A stretch of 64,000 nucleotides of DNA from Leptotrichia sp. oral taxon 215 str. W9775 (GCF_000469505.1 NZ_KI272842.1:1-64000), one strand, 5' to 3'; counted from the first letter of the stretch, positions 17,828 through 27,832 are shown. A program made the numbers and translations. The notes: generated by a model not told the origin, from the letters alone.

Positions 17828-18514
17828 TTAATGTCTATGTGTATGTTTTGAGTAGTATTCTTCCTTATTTTTAAAAATTTTTATATTATTTTCCACAATA
17901 AATATAGTATCAATATAGTTATATATTTTCTCCATTTCGTGTGAAATAATAACAAGTGTAGAATCTGAAAGCCGTTTTATCTTTTCAAAAAGCTGATATT
18001 CAAATTTCTGGTCGAGAAAAGATTCAGGCTCATCCAGAAAAATAATATCAGGAGAAGAAATAAGAGCCCTTGCAATTAAAGCCCTTTGAAGCTGGCCTCC
18101 CGAAACTTCGCTTATAAGTTTGTTTTTTAGGTTATCAATTCCAAATTCTTTTAAAAGAGCTTCGGTTTTTTCCTTTTCCTCCTTGTTAAATCTCCGGAAA
18201 AGATTCTTTCTGCTTGCCAGTCCGGATATTACAAGGTCAAATATATTAATAGGAAAGGAAGCATCAAATTCTCTTATTTGAGGAAGATAACCTATTTTAT
18301 TTTTATTAATAAAGAATTCCACACTGCCTGAATTTTTCTTTAAAAATCCAAGTATCACTTTAACAAGTGTAGATTTTCCACCGCCATTTCTACCTAAAAT
18401 GGCTACATTTTCTCCTTTTATAATATCAAAATTAATATCAGAGAGAATGATTTCCTTATTATATTTAAAATTTAAGTTTCTTACGCTAATCAGTTTTTCC
18501 TGGGAATTATTCAT
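17828..18514 (-). CDS. znuC: zinc ABC transporter ATP-binding protein
   Basis: The cytosolic ATPase of the zinc importer. Walker A GRNGGGKST, signature VSGGQLQR and Walker B IIFLDEPESFLD are intact, with the H-loop at IISHEME. I take the second Met (18514) as start. GGAAAGG is directly adjacent to the first ATG at 18520, leaving no spacing, but is 6 bp from the second. The product is then 228 residues. It sits between the binding-protein and permease genes. Confidence 0.9.
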   Translation of the reverse strand: MNNSQEKLISVRNLNFKYNKEIILSDINFDIIKGENVAILGRNGGGKSTLVKVILGFLKKNSGSVEFFINKNKIGYLPQIREFDASFPINIFDLVISGLASRKNLFRRFNKEEKEKTEALLKEFGIDNLKNKLISEVSGGQLQRALIARALISSPDIIFLDEPESFLDQKFEYQLFEKIKRLSDSTLVIISHEMEKIYNYIDTIFIVENNIKIFKNKEEYYSKHTHRH

Positions 18515-18564
18515 TTGCATCCTTTCCGTTATAATAGTGTCAGTTATTTCTGTTTCTGAAGTTT

Positions 18565-19530
18565 TTAGTCAAGATAATCTACAAATTGATTTAAGTTTTC
18601 AAATACATTTTCCTTGTCAACATTAAATTCCACAATTTTGGCATTTGGAATTTCTTTAGCTATTATTTCTATACTTTGTTTAGGGAACTGTGGCTGAACA
18701 AGTATTGTAGTTATATTGTGCTCCTTAGCTTCATCTATTATTTCTTTAATTTGCTGTGCTGTCGGTTCTTTTCCTTCATATTCCACTGAAACTTCTTCCA
18801 CATTGTAATCTTTTATAAAGTAGTTCAGTGCAGGGTGGTAAATCATGTAGGCTTTCTTTGTTTTAGAAGCCATTTTCTTATCAAGCTCTTCTTTTACTTT
18901 TGCAAGTTCTTCTAAAAAGGCGTTGTAATTTTTTTCAAAAACATCTTTTTTATCAGGATAAGCCTGAACCAGTTTGTTTTTAATTTCAAGAGCGGCTGAA
19001 GGCATTAATTTTAATGAGAACCATACATGCGGATCAATTTCCCCATGTTCGTCATGTTCATCGTGCTTATCATGGTCATCATGTTTATCCTTGTCTTCGT
19101 GGTGGTCATGCCCTTCCTTTTCATCTTCGTGATGGTGGTGATGTCCTTTAAGAAGCAATGCAGGATCGGCAGAGCTTAGGACGTTTACAACTTTATCCGA
19201 ATTATTAAGACTTTCAGCTATCTTTTTTTCGAATCCCAGCAGATTATATGTGAAAAACAGTTTTGAATTTTCCAGTTTTTTCAAATCATCAGGTTTTGGC
19301 TCAAAAAGTTCATGGTTTGCATTAGGTGGAACAATTGCAATTACATTGTAGTCATCACCGGCAATTTTCTCAACAAGCCATTTGAGGGGTGCTGTACTTG
19401 CCACAATAGTTTCCTTGTTTTCAGTGGCAGCTTCAGTTTTTCCATTTTCTTTTGGAGCTTTTTCTTCTTCTTTTTTTCCACATGATAGGAAAAGTAATCC
19501 TAAAAGTAGAACAGTTAGCAGTTTTTTCAT
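18565..19530 (-). CDS. znuA: zinc-binding lipoprotein of ABC transporter
   Basis: A substrate-binding protein anchored by lipid: the signal peptide ends in LFLSC with Cys17 as the lipidated residue. Cluster A-1 (ZnuA/AdcA) features are NHELFEPKPDD (His73), a His/Asp-rich loop at residues 130-162 (about 14 His), DPHVW (His168) and a later HPALNYF. The His-rich loop is characteristic of zinc rather than manganese binding proteins. Its 321 residues are usual. It is the first gene of the zinc operon. A strong promoter and a direct repeat lie upstream. Confidence 0.93.
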   Translation of the reverse strand: MKKLLTVLLLGLLFLSCGKKEEEKAPKENGKTEAATENKETIVASTAPLKWLVEKIAGDDYNVIAIVPPNANHELFEPKPDDLKKLENSKLFFTYNLLGFEKKIAESLNNSDKVVNVLSSADPALLLKGHHHHHEDEKEGHDHHEDKDKHDDHDKHDEHDEHGEIDPHVWFSLKLMPSAALEIKNKLVQAYPDKKDVFEKNYNAFLEELAKVKEELDKKMASKTKKAYMIYHPALNYFIKDYNVEEVSVEYEGKEPTAQQIKEIIDEAKEHNITTILVQPQFPKQSIEIIAKEIPNAKIVEFNVDKENVFENLNQFVDYLD

Positions 19531-19561
19531 GTTTCCTCCTTAAATAAGTGTATTTGTTTTA

Positions 19562-19622
19562 TAGTATTATGAAATCCTTACTATTATGATAAAATTTTAT
19601 AATAAAAAATAATAATTGTCAA
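19562..19622 (-). promoter_or_regulatory. znuA promoter and candidate zinc operator
   Basis: On the minus strand TTGACA (19617-19622) and TAAAAT (19594-19599) are 17 bp apart. Just downstream, near the expected transcript start, are two 11-bp direct repeats differing at one base: TCATAATAGTA and TCATAATACTA (complements of 19579-19589 and 19562-19572), 17 bp apart. A direct repeat placed over the start of a zinc-uptake operon is a reasonable binding site for a zinc-sensing repressor, but it matches no consensus I can name with certainty. Confidence 0.6.
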
Positions 19623-20000
19623 CGAAAATATTAAACTATTATAAAAACATATGATTAATTAAACAAATATTATACTATTAAACAAAAAGGAAACTTGTTT
19701 TGCAAAAAATAGACTATAATAAAAATAAAGATATAGAACTTTAAAATACCGAAAACTTTTGCTCCTGTGAAAAAAAGTAAGATTTAGTTGAATTATACAC
19801 TATTTGGAATAATTTTAAAAGAAAAAAAGAAAGATAAAATTTTAACAGCAAAAACATATAATATGTATTAGAATTAATGTGAAAATGTGCTATAATAAAA
19901 AATAAAAGAAAATATACAAATAAAGGATTTAATATATCCGGCGTTTTCAAGTGATTAAGAAAGTAGCGTATATAAAAAATAAAAATGGAGAATAAAACAT
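19623..20000. other. gene-free gap before histidine phosphatase
   Basis: This AT-rich gap holds no convincing gene. Two -10 elements point right: TATAAT at 19715-19720, and an extended -10 (TG at 19888-19889, TATAAT at 19891-19896). The second is the likelier start for the phosphatase/trk genes. A 69-codon minus-strand frame at 19741-19950 is low-complexity and unsupported. Confidence 0.4.
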
Positions 20001-20615
20001 ATGTGGAAAAATACAGAAGTGATTTTTATAAGGCATGGAGAAACAGATTTTAATAAAGCAAAACTTTATTTTGGCCATTCAGATCCTGATTTAAATGCAA
20101 CAGGAATGGAACAGCTTAGAAATACAAGGGTTTTACTTGAAAAAAGGGAAAAAACTCCGGATATTGTATTTTCAAGTGATTTAAAGAGATGCAGTCAGAG
20201 TATGGAAATACTTGGAATAGATAAAAAAGTTGAAAAAATTCTTACTGAAGAGCTTAGAGAATTGAATTTTGGAATATTTGAAGGGAAAACTTATGAAGAA
20301 ATAAAAAATGAATATCCGGATAAAGTGGAAGAAATGAGGAATGACTGGAGAAACTTTAAAGTGGATAAGGGGGAAAGCATTAATGAAATGATGCTGAGGA
20401 CTGCTAAAAAGATGGATGAAATAATAGATGGGCATAAAGATGAAAAGATTCTTGTTGTGGCTCATGCAGGGGTTATTCAGGCTCTGATAAGCTATTATCT
20501 TTTTGGAAATCTTGACGGATATTGGAAATTCAGAATAGATAACGGCTCAATGACAAAAATGCACATTATGGAAGATGGATATACTTATTTTGAATATATT
20601 AATTTGACACAATAG
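20001..20615 (+). CDS. histidine phosphatase family protein
   Basis: A phosphoglycerate-mutase-like phosphatase. The phospho-accepting motif is FIRHGETDFN near residues 9-18, with a second catalytic Arg in SSDLKRCSQS and the C-terminal His in VVAHAGVIQAL. Its 204 residues and the ELNFGIFEG segment resemble CobC/PhoE-type phosphatases rather than the glycolytic mutase. The physiological substrate is unknown. It stands alone before trkA, with GGAG upstream of the ATG. Confidence 0.85.
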   Translation: MWKNTEVIFIRHGETDFNKAKLYFGHSDPDLNATGMEQLRNTRVLLEKREKTPDIVFSSDLKRCSQSMEILGIDKKVEKILTEELRELNFGIFEGKTYEEIKNEYPDKVEEMRNDWRNFKVDKGESINEMMLRTAKKMDEIIDGHKDEKILVVAHAGVIQALISYYLFGNLDGYWKFRIDNGSMTKMHIMEDGYTYFEYINLTQ

Positions 20616-20708
20616 AAATTTGCAAATTTTGAAAAGAATGTGGTAGAATAAAAGTTAAGGAATAAAATAAATTTTGAAAAAAGATAATGTCAAAAGAAGG
20701 AAGGGAAA

Positions 20709-22067
20709 ATGAAAATAGTAATAGTTGGTGCAGGAGTTGTTGGAGAAGCACTATGCAGTGAATTATCAGAAATAAACAACGATGTCATTCTTATAGAAAA
20801 GGAAGAAGAGATTTTAAATAAGGTTATTGAAAAGAATGATATAACAGGATTGGCAGGAAACGGAGCTTCTTATGAAAATCTTCTGGAAGCGGGAGTTGAT
20901 ACTGCTGATATTTTTATTGCAGTGACTGAAGCTGATGAATTAAATATTATTTCATGCATTATGGCAAAAAAACTTGGAGCAAAATATACAATTGCAAGGG
21001 TAAGAAATCCAGAATATACTACAAATATGCGTTTCGTAAGGGAAGAACTTGGAATTTCCATGATGATAAACCCTGAAGAGGAAGCGGCAAGAACAATAAT
21101 GAATACTCTGAAATTCCCGAATGCAGAAAGCGTGGATACATTTTTTTCAAACAGGGCAAATATGTTGGAACTTTTAATTGAAAAAGGAAGCCAGCTGGCG
21201 GGCATGAAACTGAAAGATCTTAACAGCGGATTAAAAGATAAGGTAATAATATGTATTGTGGAAAGAGGAAAAGACATAATGGTACCTACTGGAGATTTTA
21301 TACTGGAAGAAGATGATGTTATATACGTAACAGGAACAAATGATGCAGTTGCAAACTTCTATGACAGGATGGGATACAAAAAAAATAAGGATATAAATTC
21401 TGTTATGCTGATTGGTGGAGGAACATTGTCACATTATCTCCTTGGAAAGCTTATGAAAAGGAAAAAACAGGTTAAAGTTATAGAAGAAGTTAGGGAAACA
21501 GCAAAGAAATTGAGTAATAACTATCTTAATGCCATAGTTGTCAGGGGAGATGAAACAGATCAGGAACTTCTTCTTAATGAAGGAATTGAAAAATACGATG
21601 CAGTTATTGCGGCAACTGATAATGATGAAGAAAACATGGTAATATCAATGTTTGCAAAATCTGTAAATTCAGGAAAAATCATAACTCAGATGAACAGAAC
21701 TCTTTTGCTCCCAATTCTTGAGAAGTATGAATTCTGTACACCTATTGTTCCTAAAAAGGTAATTTCAGATATAATTATAAGGGTAGTAAGATCAAAAATG
21801 AATGCAAAAGGATCAAAAATGAATACCCTTCATAGATTTGGGGATAACAGGGTTGAAGCAATGGTTTTCGAAATTAATGAAAAAAGTAAATCAATAGGAG
21901 TACCATTAAAAGACCTTCCAATATTATCTGAAGTAATAATAGCAGGAATTCTGAGAAGGGAAGAGTTGACATATCCTGGAGGAAATGACACGATAGAAGT
22001 TAATGATAAGGTAATGATAATAACAACTAGAAAAGGAGTAGAAGATTTTGATGATATTTTAGGATAA
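20709..22067 (+). CDS. trkA: Trk potassium uptake protein TrkA
   Basis: The cytosolic regulatory subunit of the Trk/Ktr potassium channel complex. It has two tandem NAD-binding (RCK-N) domains, starting with KIVIVGAGVVGEAL at the N-terminus and VMLIGGGTLSHYLLG near residue 232. Each is followed by an RCK-C (TrkA-C) domain, with VPTGDFILEEDDVIYVTG closing the first. The 452-residue double-domain form is the TrkA type rather than the single KtrA type. It lies 45 bp upstream of trkH. Confidence 0.95.
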   Translation: MKIVIVGAGVVGEALCSELSEINNDVILIEKEEEILNKVIEKNDITGLAGNGASYENLLEAGVDTADIFIAVTEADELNIISCIMAKKLGAKYTIARVRNPEYTTNMRFVREELGISMMINPEEEAARTIMNTLKFPNAESVDTFFSNRANMLELLIEKGSQLAGMKLKDLNSGLKDKVIICIVERGKDIMVPTGDFILEEDDVIYVTGTNDAVANFYDRMGYKKNKDINSVMLIGGGTLSHYLLGKLMKRKKQVKVIEEVRETAKKLSNNYLNAIVVRGDETDQELLLNEGIEKYDAVIAATDNDEENMVISMFAKSVNSGKIITQMNRTLLLPILEKYEFCTPIVPKKVISDIIIRVVRSKMNAKGSKMNTLHRFGDNRVEAMVFEINEKSKSIGVPLKDLPILSEVIIAGILRREELTYPGGNDTIEVNDKVMIITTRKGVEDFDDILG

Positions 22068-22112
22068 CTATTTTTATGAGTTGCCTTAAAACAGAAAAAT
22101 CAGGAGAATAAA

Positions 22113-23561
22113 ATGAATAAAAGAATGATAGGTTTTGTAATCGGAAGACTTCTTCTACTGGAAGCAATGTTAATGGTACTTCCTTTAGGAGTAAGTTTTA
22201 TTTATGGAGAATCATTGAAGTATAAAGGAGCTTACTTTGGTGTAATAATGCTGCTTATAGCCATGGGTCTGGCACTGTCCTTTAAAAGTCCTGAAAATAT
22301 GTCAATACAGGGAAGAGAAGGATTTGTAATAGTTGCACTTTCATGGATACTTATGTCGGCATTTGGAGCATTGCCATTTGTTATAACAAAGGAAATTCCT
22401 TCCTTTATAGATGCGTTTTTTGAAACAGTTAGCGGATTTACCACAACAGGATCCAGTATTATACCAGATTTGAGTGTAATAAGCCGTTCGAATTTATTCT
22501 GGAGAAGTTTTACCCACCTTGTGGGAGGTATGGGAGTACTTGTACTTGTACTGGCAATATTTCCAAAACATTCGCCCGGATCAGTTCATGTAATGAAGGC
22601 GGAAGTGCCGGGTCCAACATTTGGAAAACTTGTTTCAAAATTGTCTGCTACGGCGAGAGTTCTTTATAAAATTTATCTTGTAATGACAGGAATAATGATT
22701 GTACTTCTTATGCTTGGTGGACTTGACTGGTTTGAATCTTCACTTCTTGCTTTTGGAACAGCAGGGACAGGAGGATTTGGAGCAAGAAATGGAAGTATAC
22801 TCCCTTATAACAGTGCATATGTTGATATAGTTCTTGCTGTTGGAATGCTTGTCTTTGGAGTGAATTTCAATATATATTATTTCATACTTATAGGAAAAGT
22901 GAAGGAAGCGTTAAGCAATGAGGAATTGAAGTACTACCTTATAATAGTAGGGGCTGCAGTGGCACTTATATTTATAAATATAAGCTCAACCTATAAATCA
23001 ATGGGACATGCATTAAGGGATATATTTTTTACAGTTTCATCTGTAATTACAACAACAGGTTTCTCAACGGCTGATTTTGGAAAATGGCCGGTATTTTCAC
23101 AGACTGTACTTCTTCTGCTTATGTTTTTTGGAGCGTGTGCCGGATCAACAGCAGGAGGACTTAAAATTTCCAGGGTCATAATGATGGCTAAAATGTTTGT
23201 TGCAGAAATAAAGCAGATGATAAGTCCTAACAGAGTAGTTTCCATAAAATATGAGCATAAACCACTTGATTCAAAGGTAAAAAAGGGCGTTGCAAACTAT
23301 TTTATCGTATACATTGGAATATTTACGGTACTTCTTCTAGTAGTTTCAATGACAACAGATGATTTTCTGACAGCTTTCAGTGCAGTCGCGGCAACATTTA
23401 ATAATATAGGTCCGGGACTTGGAAAAGTTGGGCCTGCATTTAGTTTTGCCGACATGACGGATGTGTCAAAAATATTCTTAAGCTTTGGAATGCTTGCAGG
23501 AAGGCTTGAACTGTTCCCTATGCTTATACTGTTTGCACCGGAAACATGGAAAATAAAATAA
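22113..23561 (+). CDS. trkH: Trk potassium uptake channel TrkH
   Basis: The membrane channel subunit partnered with TrkA. It has many hydrophobic spans over 482 residues and the four pore-loop repeats of the SKT family, including ETVSGFTTTGSS, AFGTAGTGGFGARNGS, SSVITTTGFSTADFG and ATFNNIGPGLGKVGP. The MGVLVLVLAIFPKHSPG segment is typical of TrkH/TrkG. Its 3' end runs into a strong terminator. Confidence 0.95.
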   Translation: MNKRMIGFVIGRLLLLEAMLMVLPLGVSFIYGESLKYKGAYFGVIMLLIAMGLALSFKSPENMSIQGREGFVIVALSWILMSAFGALPFVITKEIPSFIDAFFETVSGFTTTGSSIIPDLSVISRSNLFWRSFTHLVGGMGVLVLVLAIFPKHSPGSVHVMKAEVPGPTFGKLVSKLSATARVLYKIYLVMTGIMIVLLMLGGLDWFESSLLAFGTAGTGGFGARNGSILPYNSAYVDIVLAVGMLVFGVNFNIYYFILIGKVKEALSNEELKYYLIIVGAAVALIFINISSTYKSMGHALRDIFFTVSSVITTTGFSTADFGKWPVFSQTVLLLLMFFGACAGSTAGGLKISRVIMMAKMFVAEIKQMISPNRVVSIKYEHKPLDSKVKKGVANYFIVYIGIFTVLLLVVSMTTDDFLTAFSAVAATFNNIGPGLGKVGPAFSFADMTDVSKIFLSFGMLAGRLELFPMLILFAPETWKIK

Positions 23562-23575
23562 TTATAAATATCTTA

Positions 23576-23645
23576 AGAGACTATCTGAACTGTATTCAAA
23601 ATCTTAGAAATAAGATTGGATGCAGTATACGGATGGTCTTTTTTT
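23576..23645 (+). terminator. trk terminator
   Basis: A long imperfect hairpin pairs AGACTATCTG with CGGATGGTCT, ACTGTAT with ATGCAGTAT and AATCTT with AAGATT, ending in a run of seven T. It lies 15 bp after the trkH stop codon. Confidence 0.85.
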
Positions 23646-23895
23646 ATGAATTCTATTAAATGAAGAAATATAATTTCTATATATTATGAATATAAAGTAA
23701 AAAAAGTATTGCTATAAAAGTGTTGATAAAACTAAGGATTAATATATCTTTTTTAAAAAAGTGAAAAAAGGCCATAAAAAAAAATAAACTTTTTTAACCA
23801 AAGTAAAAAAAGTTGGGTATACTTGTATTAATATAAATAGGCGAGGTATGTAAATACTTGTAGAAGAATGATAGAAAATTTAGGAGGAGAAGGGA
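23646..23895 (+). promoter_or_regulatory. gal operon leader region
   Basis: This gap before galK holds no gene. It contains a 9-bp inverted repeat, AACTTTTTT (23787-23795) with AAAAAAGTT (23806-23814), which could be an operator or a weak hairpin. A poor -35 candidate (TTGATA, 23723) is followed 16 bp later by TATCTT. Neither is strong, so the gal promoter is not assigned with confidence. Confidence 0.3.
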
Positions 23896-25053
23896 ATGAA
23901 GGATTTAAAGGAAAAATTCTTAAAGTTATTTGGAATCAAGCATGAAAAGGAATTCTTTTCACCTGGAAGGGTAAACTTAATAGGAGAACATACAGACTAC
24001 AATGGCGGTAATGTATTTCCATGTGCGATAGATAAAGGAACTTATGCTTTAGTGAAAAAAAGAGATGACAATAGATTCAGAATGTATTCGGAAAATTTTG
24101 CTGAATTAGGAATAATGGAATTTACTTTGGATAAACTGGAAAATGAAAAGGAACATGACTGGGCAAATTATCCTAAAGGAGTAATTAAGATGTTCATTGA
24201 CGCTGGTCAGAAAATAGACAGCGGATTTGATATTGTTTTTTATGGAAATATTCCAAATGGAGCCGGACTTTCTTCATCGGCATCAATAGAAATCCTGACA
24301 GCGGTAGTTTTAAAGGATCTTTTCAATCTTGATATTGACATGATAGAAATGGTTAAGCTCGGTCAGAAGACAGAAAACCTGTTCATAGGAGTAAACTCTG
24401 GAATAATGGATCAGTTTGCAGTGGGAATGGGGAAAAAAGATCATGCCATTCTTCTTGACTGTAATACATTAAAATATGAGTATGTTCCTGTAGTACTGAA
24501 GGATGAAGTGATAGTCATATCAAATACAAATAAGAGAAGAGGACTTGCAGATTCTAAATACAACGAAAGAAGAAGCGAATGTGAAAAAGCTTTGGAAGAA
24601 CTTCAATCAAAGCTTGACATAAAAGCGTTGGGAGAACTTTCCGCTGAAGAATTTGAAGCAAATAAGGAACTTATTTCAAATGAAATAAATAGAAAAAGGG
24701 CAAAACATGCAGTTTATGAAAACCAGAGAACATTAAAGGCTCAGAAGGAGCTTTCAGAAGGTAATCTGGAAGAATTCGGAAAACTTATGAACCAGTCACA
24801 TGAATCCTTAAGGGATGACTATGAAGTGACAGGAGTGGAACTTGACACATTAGTGGAACTTGCATGGAAACAGGAAGGTGTAGTAGGATCAAGAATGACA
24901 GGTGCAGGATTTGGTGGATGTACTGTAAGTATTGTGAAAAAAGATAAAGTTGATGATTTTGTAAAAAATGTTGGAGAAAAATATAAAGATAGAATAGGTT
25001 ATGATGCTGATTTTTATATAGTTGAAGTCAGTGAAGGAGCAGGAAAACTATAA
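23896..25053 (+). CDS. galK: galactokinase
   Basis: A GHMP kinase that phosphorylates alpha-D-galactose to galactose 1-phosphate, the first committed step of the Leloir pathway. The galactokinase signature GRVNLIGEHTDYNGGNVFP is near residue 29, the ATP loop NGAGLSSSASIE near 124, and MTGAGFGGCTVS is near the C-terminus. Its 385 residues are standard. AGGAGGAGAAGGGA precedes the ATG. It is first in galK-galM-galT. Confidence 0.97.
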   Translation: MKDLKEKFLKLFGIKHEKEFFSPGRVNLIGEHTDYNGGNVFPCAIDKGTYALVKKRDDNRFRMYSENFAELGIMEFTLDKLENEKEHDWANYPKGVIKMFIDAGQKIDSGFDIVFYGNIPNGAGLSSSASIEILTAVVLKDLFNLDIDMIEMVKLGQKTENLFIGVNSGIMDQFAVGMGKKDHAILLDCNTLKYEYVPVVLKDEVIVISNTNKRRGLADSKYNERRSECEKALEELQSKLDIKALGELSAEEFEANKELISNEINRKRAKHAVYENQRTLKAQKELSEGNLEEFGKLMNQSHESLRDDYEVTGVELDTLVELAWKQEGVVGSRMTGAGFGGCTVSIVKKDKVDDFVKNVGEKYKDRIGYDADFYIVEVSEGAGKL

Positions 25054-25068
25054 AAGGGAGTTGTAACC

Positions 25069-26136
25069 ATGATCAATGTAGAGAAAAGCCTTTTTGGAAA
25101 ATATGAAGGACAGGATGTATATAAATATGAATTGAAAAATTCCAACGGATTTCAGGTAAATATTCTAAATTTTGGAGGAATAATTACTGAAATATTTGTA
25201 AAAAATAGGGAAGGGCAGTTTAAGAACGTAGTGCTTGGATATGAGAATTTTGAGGATTATGTGGGAAATGGCGCATATCCTGGTTCAATTATAGGAAGAA
25301 CTGCCGGCAGGATAGGAAATGGAATTTTTTCAATTGACGGAATAATTTATGATTTAAATAAAAATAATGGGAAAAATTCATTACATGGTGGAAATAAAGG
25401 ACTGAATACTAAGATTTTCAATGTCAGGGAACTGGGAAATGGAATAGAACTTTCATATAAGAGCCCTCACATGGAAGAAGGGTATCCGGGAAATGTGGAT
25501 TTTGAAATATGTTACCTCATAAATGAAAGCAATCACCTGACAATTGAATATAAGGCAGTTTCAGACAGAAAAACCTATATAAACTTAACAAATCATACAT
25601 ATTTTAATCTGTCGGGAGATATGGAAAAAAATGGAGATGAACAGGTTCTTAAGATAGATGCAGATGAAGTATGCGAGATTTCAGAAAATATGATTCCAAC
25701 AGGGGAATTTATAGATGTTACAGATACTGTATTTGACCTGAGAAATGGAAAGGTTATAGCAGACGGTATAAAGGAGAAACATCATCAATTTGATATAACA
25801 AGGGCCTACGATCATCCTTTTGTACTAAACAGAATTGGAGTGAGGGGAGAACCTGAAATTGTCCTATATTCAGAATACAGTGGAATAGAAATGGAAGTCT
25901 GCACAACAGAAAGGGTGGCAGTTGTCTATACTGGAAATTATCTGGATGATGTTCCTGTTTTTGACAGCGGATACAATAAAATAATCAAAAAGGAAAAGAA
26001 TGACAGATATCTTGGAGTGGCAATAGAAACACAGGACTTTCCAAATGGAATTAATGAAAGAAAATTTAAAGTAAAATTACTTGAAAAGGATAAGGAATAT
26101 ATCCAGAAGACAATATTCAAGTTTAATGTAAGATAA
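25069..26136 (+). CDS. galM: galactose mutarotase (aldose 1-epimerase)
   Basis: It interconverts beta- and alpha-D-galactose so that GalK receives the alpha anomer. Family landmarks are NFGGIITEIFV, GRTAGRIGNG, the catalytic-histidine region NLTNHTYFNLSGD, and the C-terminal glutamate region VAIETQDFPNG. The product has 355 residues with no signal peptide, so it acts in the cytosol. It lies 15 bp downstream of galK, which places it in the same transcript. Confidence 0.95.
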   Translation: MINVEKSLFGKYEGQDVYKYELKNSNGFQVNILNFGGIITEIFVKNREGQFKNVVLGYENFEDYVGNGAYPGSIIGRTAGRIGNGIFSIDGIIYDLNKNNGKNSLHGGNKGLNTKIFNVRELGNGIELSYKSPHMEEGYPGNVDFEICYLINESNHLTIEYKAVSDRKTYINLTNHTYFNLSGDMEKNGDEQVLKIDADEVCEISENMIPTGEFIDVTDTVFDLRNGKVIADGIKEKHHQFDITRAYDHPFVLNRIGVRGEPEIVLYSEYSGIEMEVCTTERVAVVYTGNYLDDVPVFDSGYNKIIKKEKNDRYLGVAIETQDFPNGINERKFKVKLLEKDKEYIQKTIFKFNVR

Positions 26137-26192
26137 AAATATTTAATAAATAAAGCACAATATTTGATAAAAAGATGCAGGGAAGTGATCAG

Positions 26193-27776
26193 ATGGATAT
26201 ATTTTTTGAAGTTGAAAAACTTATTGAATATTCAATAAAAAATGGACTGGTGGAAAGGGAAGATAAACTTCTTGTAACTAATCTTGTACTGGAATGTCTG
26301 GAACTGGACACATACAAGGATTTTTCACCATCTGAAGAAGAAAATATAAGAAAAGAGATAGAAAATGCAGTTTATCCTTCGGAGATTCTTGATAATATTG
26401 TAGACTGGGCTGCAGAAAATGGAAAAATGAAGGGAACAACAGCTACTTTTAAGGATTTACTGAATTCAAAGATAATGGGACAGATAGTTCCTAGAACATC
26501 ACAGGTAAGACGTGAATTCTGGAATGAATATGAAAATAATGGAATTGATAAGTCAACAGAATATTTTTATGGACTGTCTAAAAAAAGTAACTATATAAGA
26601 ACAGACAGGATAGCAAAAAATATACAATGGAATTATGAAAATAATTATGGAAGCCTTGAAATAACAATAAATCTTTCAAAACCTGAAAAAGATCCAAAGG
26701 AAATTGCAATGCAGAAAAATATCGTATCAACAAATTATCCTAAATGTCTTTTATGTAAGGAAAATGAAGGATATATGGGAAGGATAAATCATCCGGGAAG
26801 ACAGAACCACAGAACGATAAAAATGAATTTGACTAATGAAGAATGGTATTTTCAGTACTCCCCTTATATATATTATAACGAGCATTGCATAGTGTTTTCG
26901 GGAGAACATCGGCCAATGAAAATAGACAGGGCAGGATTTGAAAGACTGTTTCAGTTTGTTGAGAAGTTCCCCCACTATTTTATAGGTTCAAATGCAGATT
27001 TACCAATAGTTGGAGGCTCTATTCTTTCACATGACCATTTTCAGGGCGGAAGACATGTATTCCCAATGGAAACTGCCAAAATAAAAGAAAAAATAGAATT
27101 TAAAGGTTATGAAGATGTGGAAGCAGGAATTGTGAACTGGCCTATGTCAGTAATAAGAATAAGAGGTGAGAAAGACAGGCTTGTAGAGCTTTCAGAAAAA
27201 ATTCTTAATAAATGGATAGACTATGATGCGGAAAAACTTGATATATATTCACATACAAAAGGGGAAAGACATAATACTGTAACGCCGATAGCAAGATTTA
27301 AAAAAGGAAAATATGAAATGGATCTTGTTTTAAGGAATAATCTTACAAACAGTGTTCATCCTCTGGGAATATTTCATCCACATGAAGAGCACCATAATAT
27401 AAAAAAGGAAAACATAGGACTTATTGAAGTAATGGGACTTGCAGTTCTTCCGGGAAGACTGAAGGAAGAAATGTCTGAAATAAGAAATTTGCTGGAGAAG
27501 GTTAGGGAAACTCAGGAATTTAAGGAAACAGGAAGCTATGAAAAATGTTATGGTGAAATGGAGAATAATGAACAACTGAAAAAACATGTAAAGTGGCTAA
27601 AATACTATCTGGAAACACATAAACTGAAACAGCTTGCAGAAAGTGATATAGAGTTATTCATAAAAAGTGCCATAGGAGAGACTTTCTCTAGGGTTCTGGA
27701 AGATTGTGGAGTATTTAAGAATAACGAGGATGGAGAAAAAGGATTTAGAAAGTTCATAAACAAAGTAAATGAATAA
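26193..27776 (+). CDS. galT: class II galactose-1-phosphate uridylyltransferase
   Basis: It transfers UMP from UDP-glucose to galactose 1-phosphate. Its 527 residues and sequence place it in the class II (Gram-positive type) GalT family, not the ~350-aa class I enzyme. The catalytic histidine region is GGSILSHDHFQGGRH. ATG 26193 is preferred over ATG 26175 because AGGGA lies 9 bp before it, while the upstream ATG has no ribosome binding site. No galE follows; UDP-galactose epimerase must be encoded elsewhere. A nested terminator ends the operon. Confidence 0.95.
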   Translation: MDIFFEVEKLIEYSIKNGLVEREDKLLVTNLVLECLELDTYKDFSPSEEENIRKEIENAVYPSEILDNIVDWAAENGKMKGTTATFKDLLNSKIMGQIVPRTSQVRREFWNEYENNGIDKSTEYFYGLSKKSNYIRTDRIAKNIQWNYENNYGSLEITINLSKPEKDPKEIAMQKNIVSTNYPKCLLCKENEGYMGRINHPGRQNHRTIKMNLTNEEWYFQYSPYIYYNEHCIVFSGEHRPMKIDRAGFERLFQFVEKFPHYFIGSNADLPIVGGSILSHDHFQGGRHVFPMETAKIKEKIEFKGYEDVEAGIVNWPMSVIRIRGEKDRLVELSEKILNKWIDYDAEKLDIYSHTKGERHNTVTPIARFKKGKYEMDLVLRNNLTNSVHPLGIFHPHEEHHNIKKENIGLIEVMGLAVLPGRLKEEMSEIRNLLEKVRETQEFKETGSYEKCYGEMENNEQLKKHVKWLKYYLETHKLKQLAESDIELFIKSAIGETFSRVLEDCGVFKNNEDGEKGFRKFINKVNE

Positions 27777-27832
27777 TAGGAAATAAGTGTACAGGAAATA
27801 AATTTATTTTCCAAAACAGTTTCATAAAATTT

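Noticed and set aside
19040..19170. His/Asp-rich repeated codons in znuA as a DNA repeat element
   Set aside because: The repeats are in frame and encode the metal-binding loop typical of ZnuA proteins; they need no separate explanation.
19741..19950. Minus-strand 69-codon frame in the znuA-phosphatase gap
   Set aside because: It is low-complexity Phe/Tyr/Leu-rich sequence typical of AT-rich noncoding DNA, has no good ribosome binding site and covers a probable promoter.
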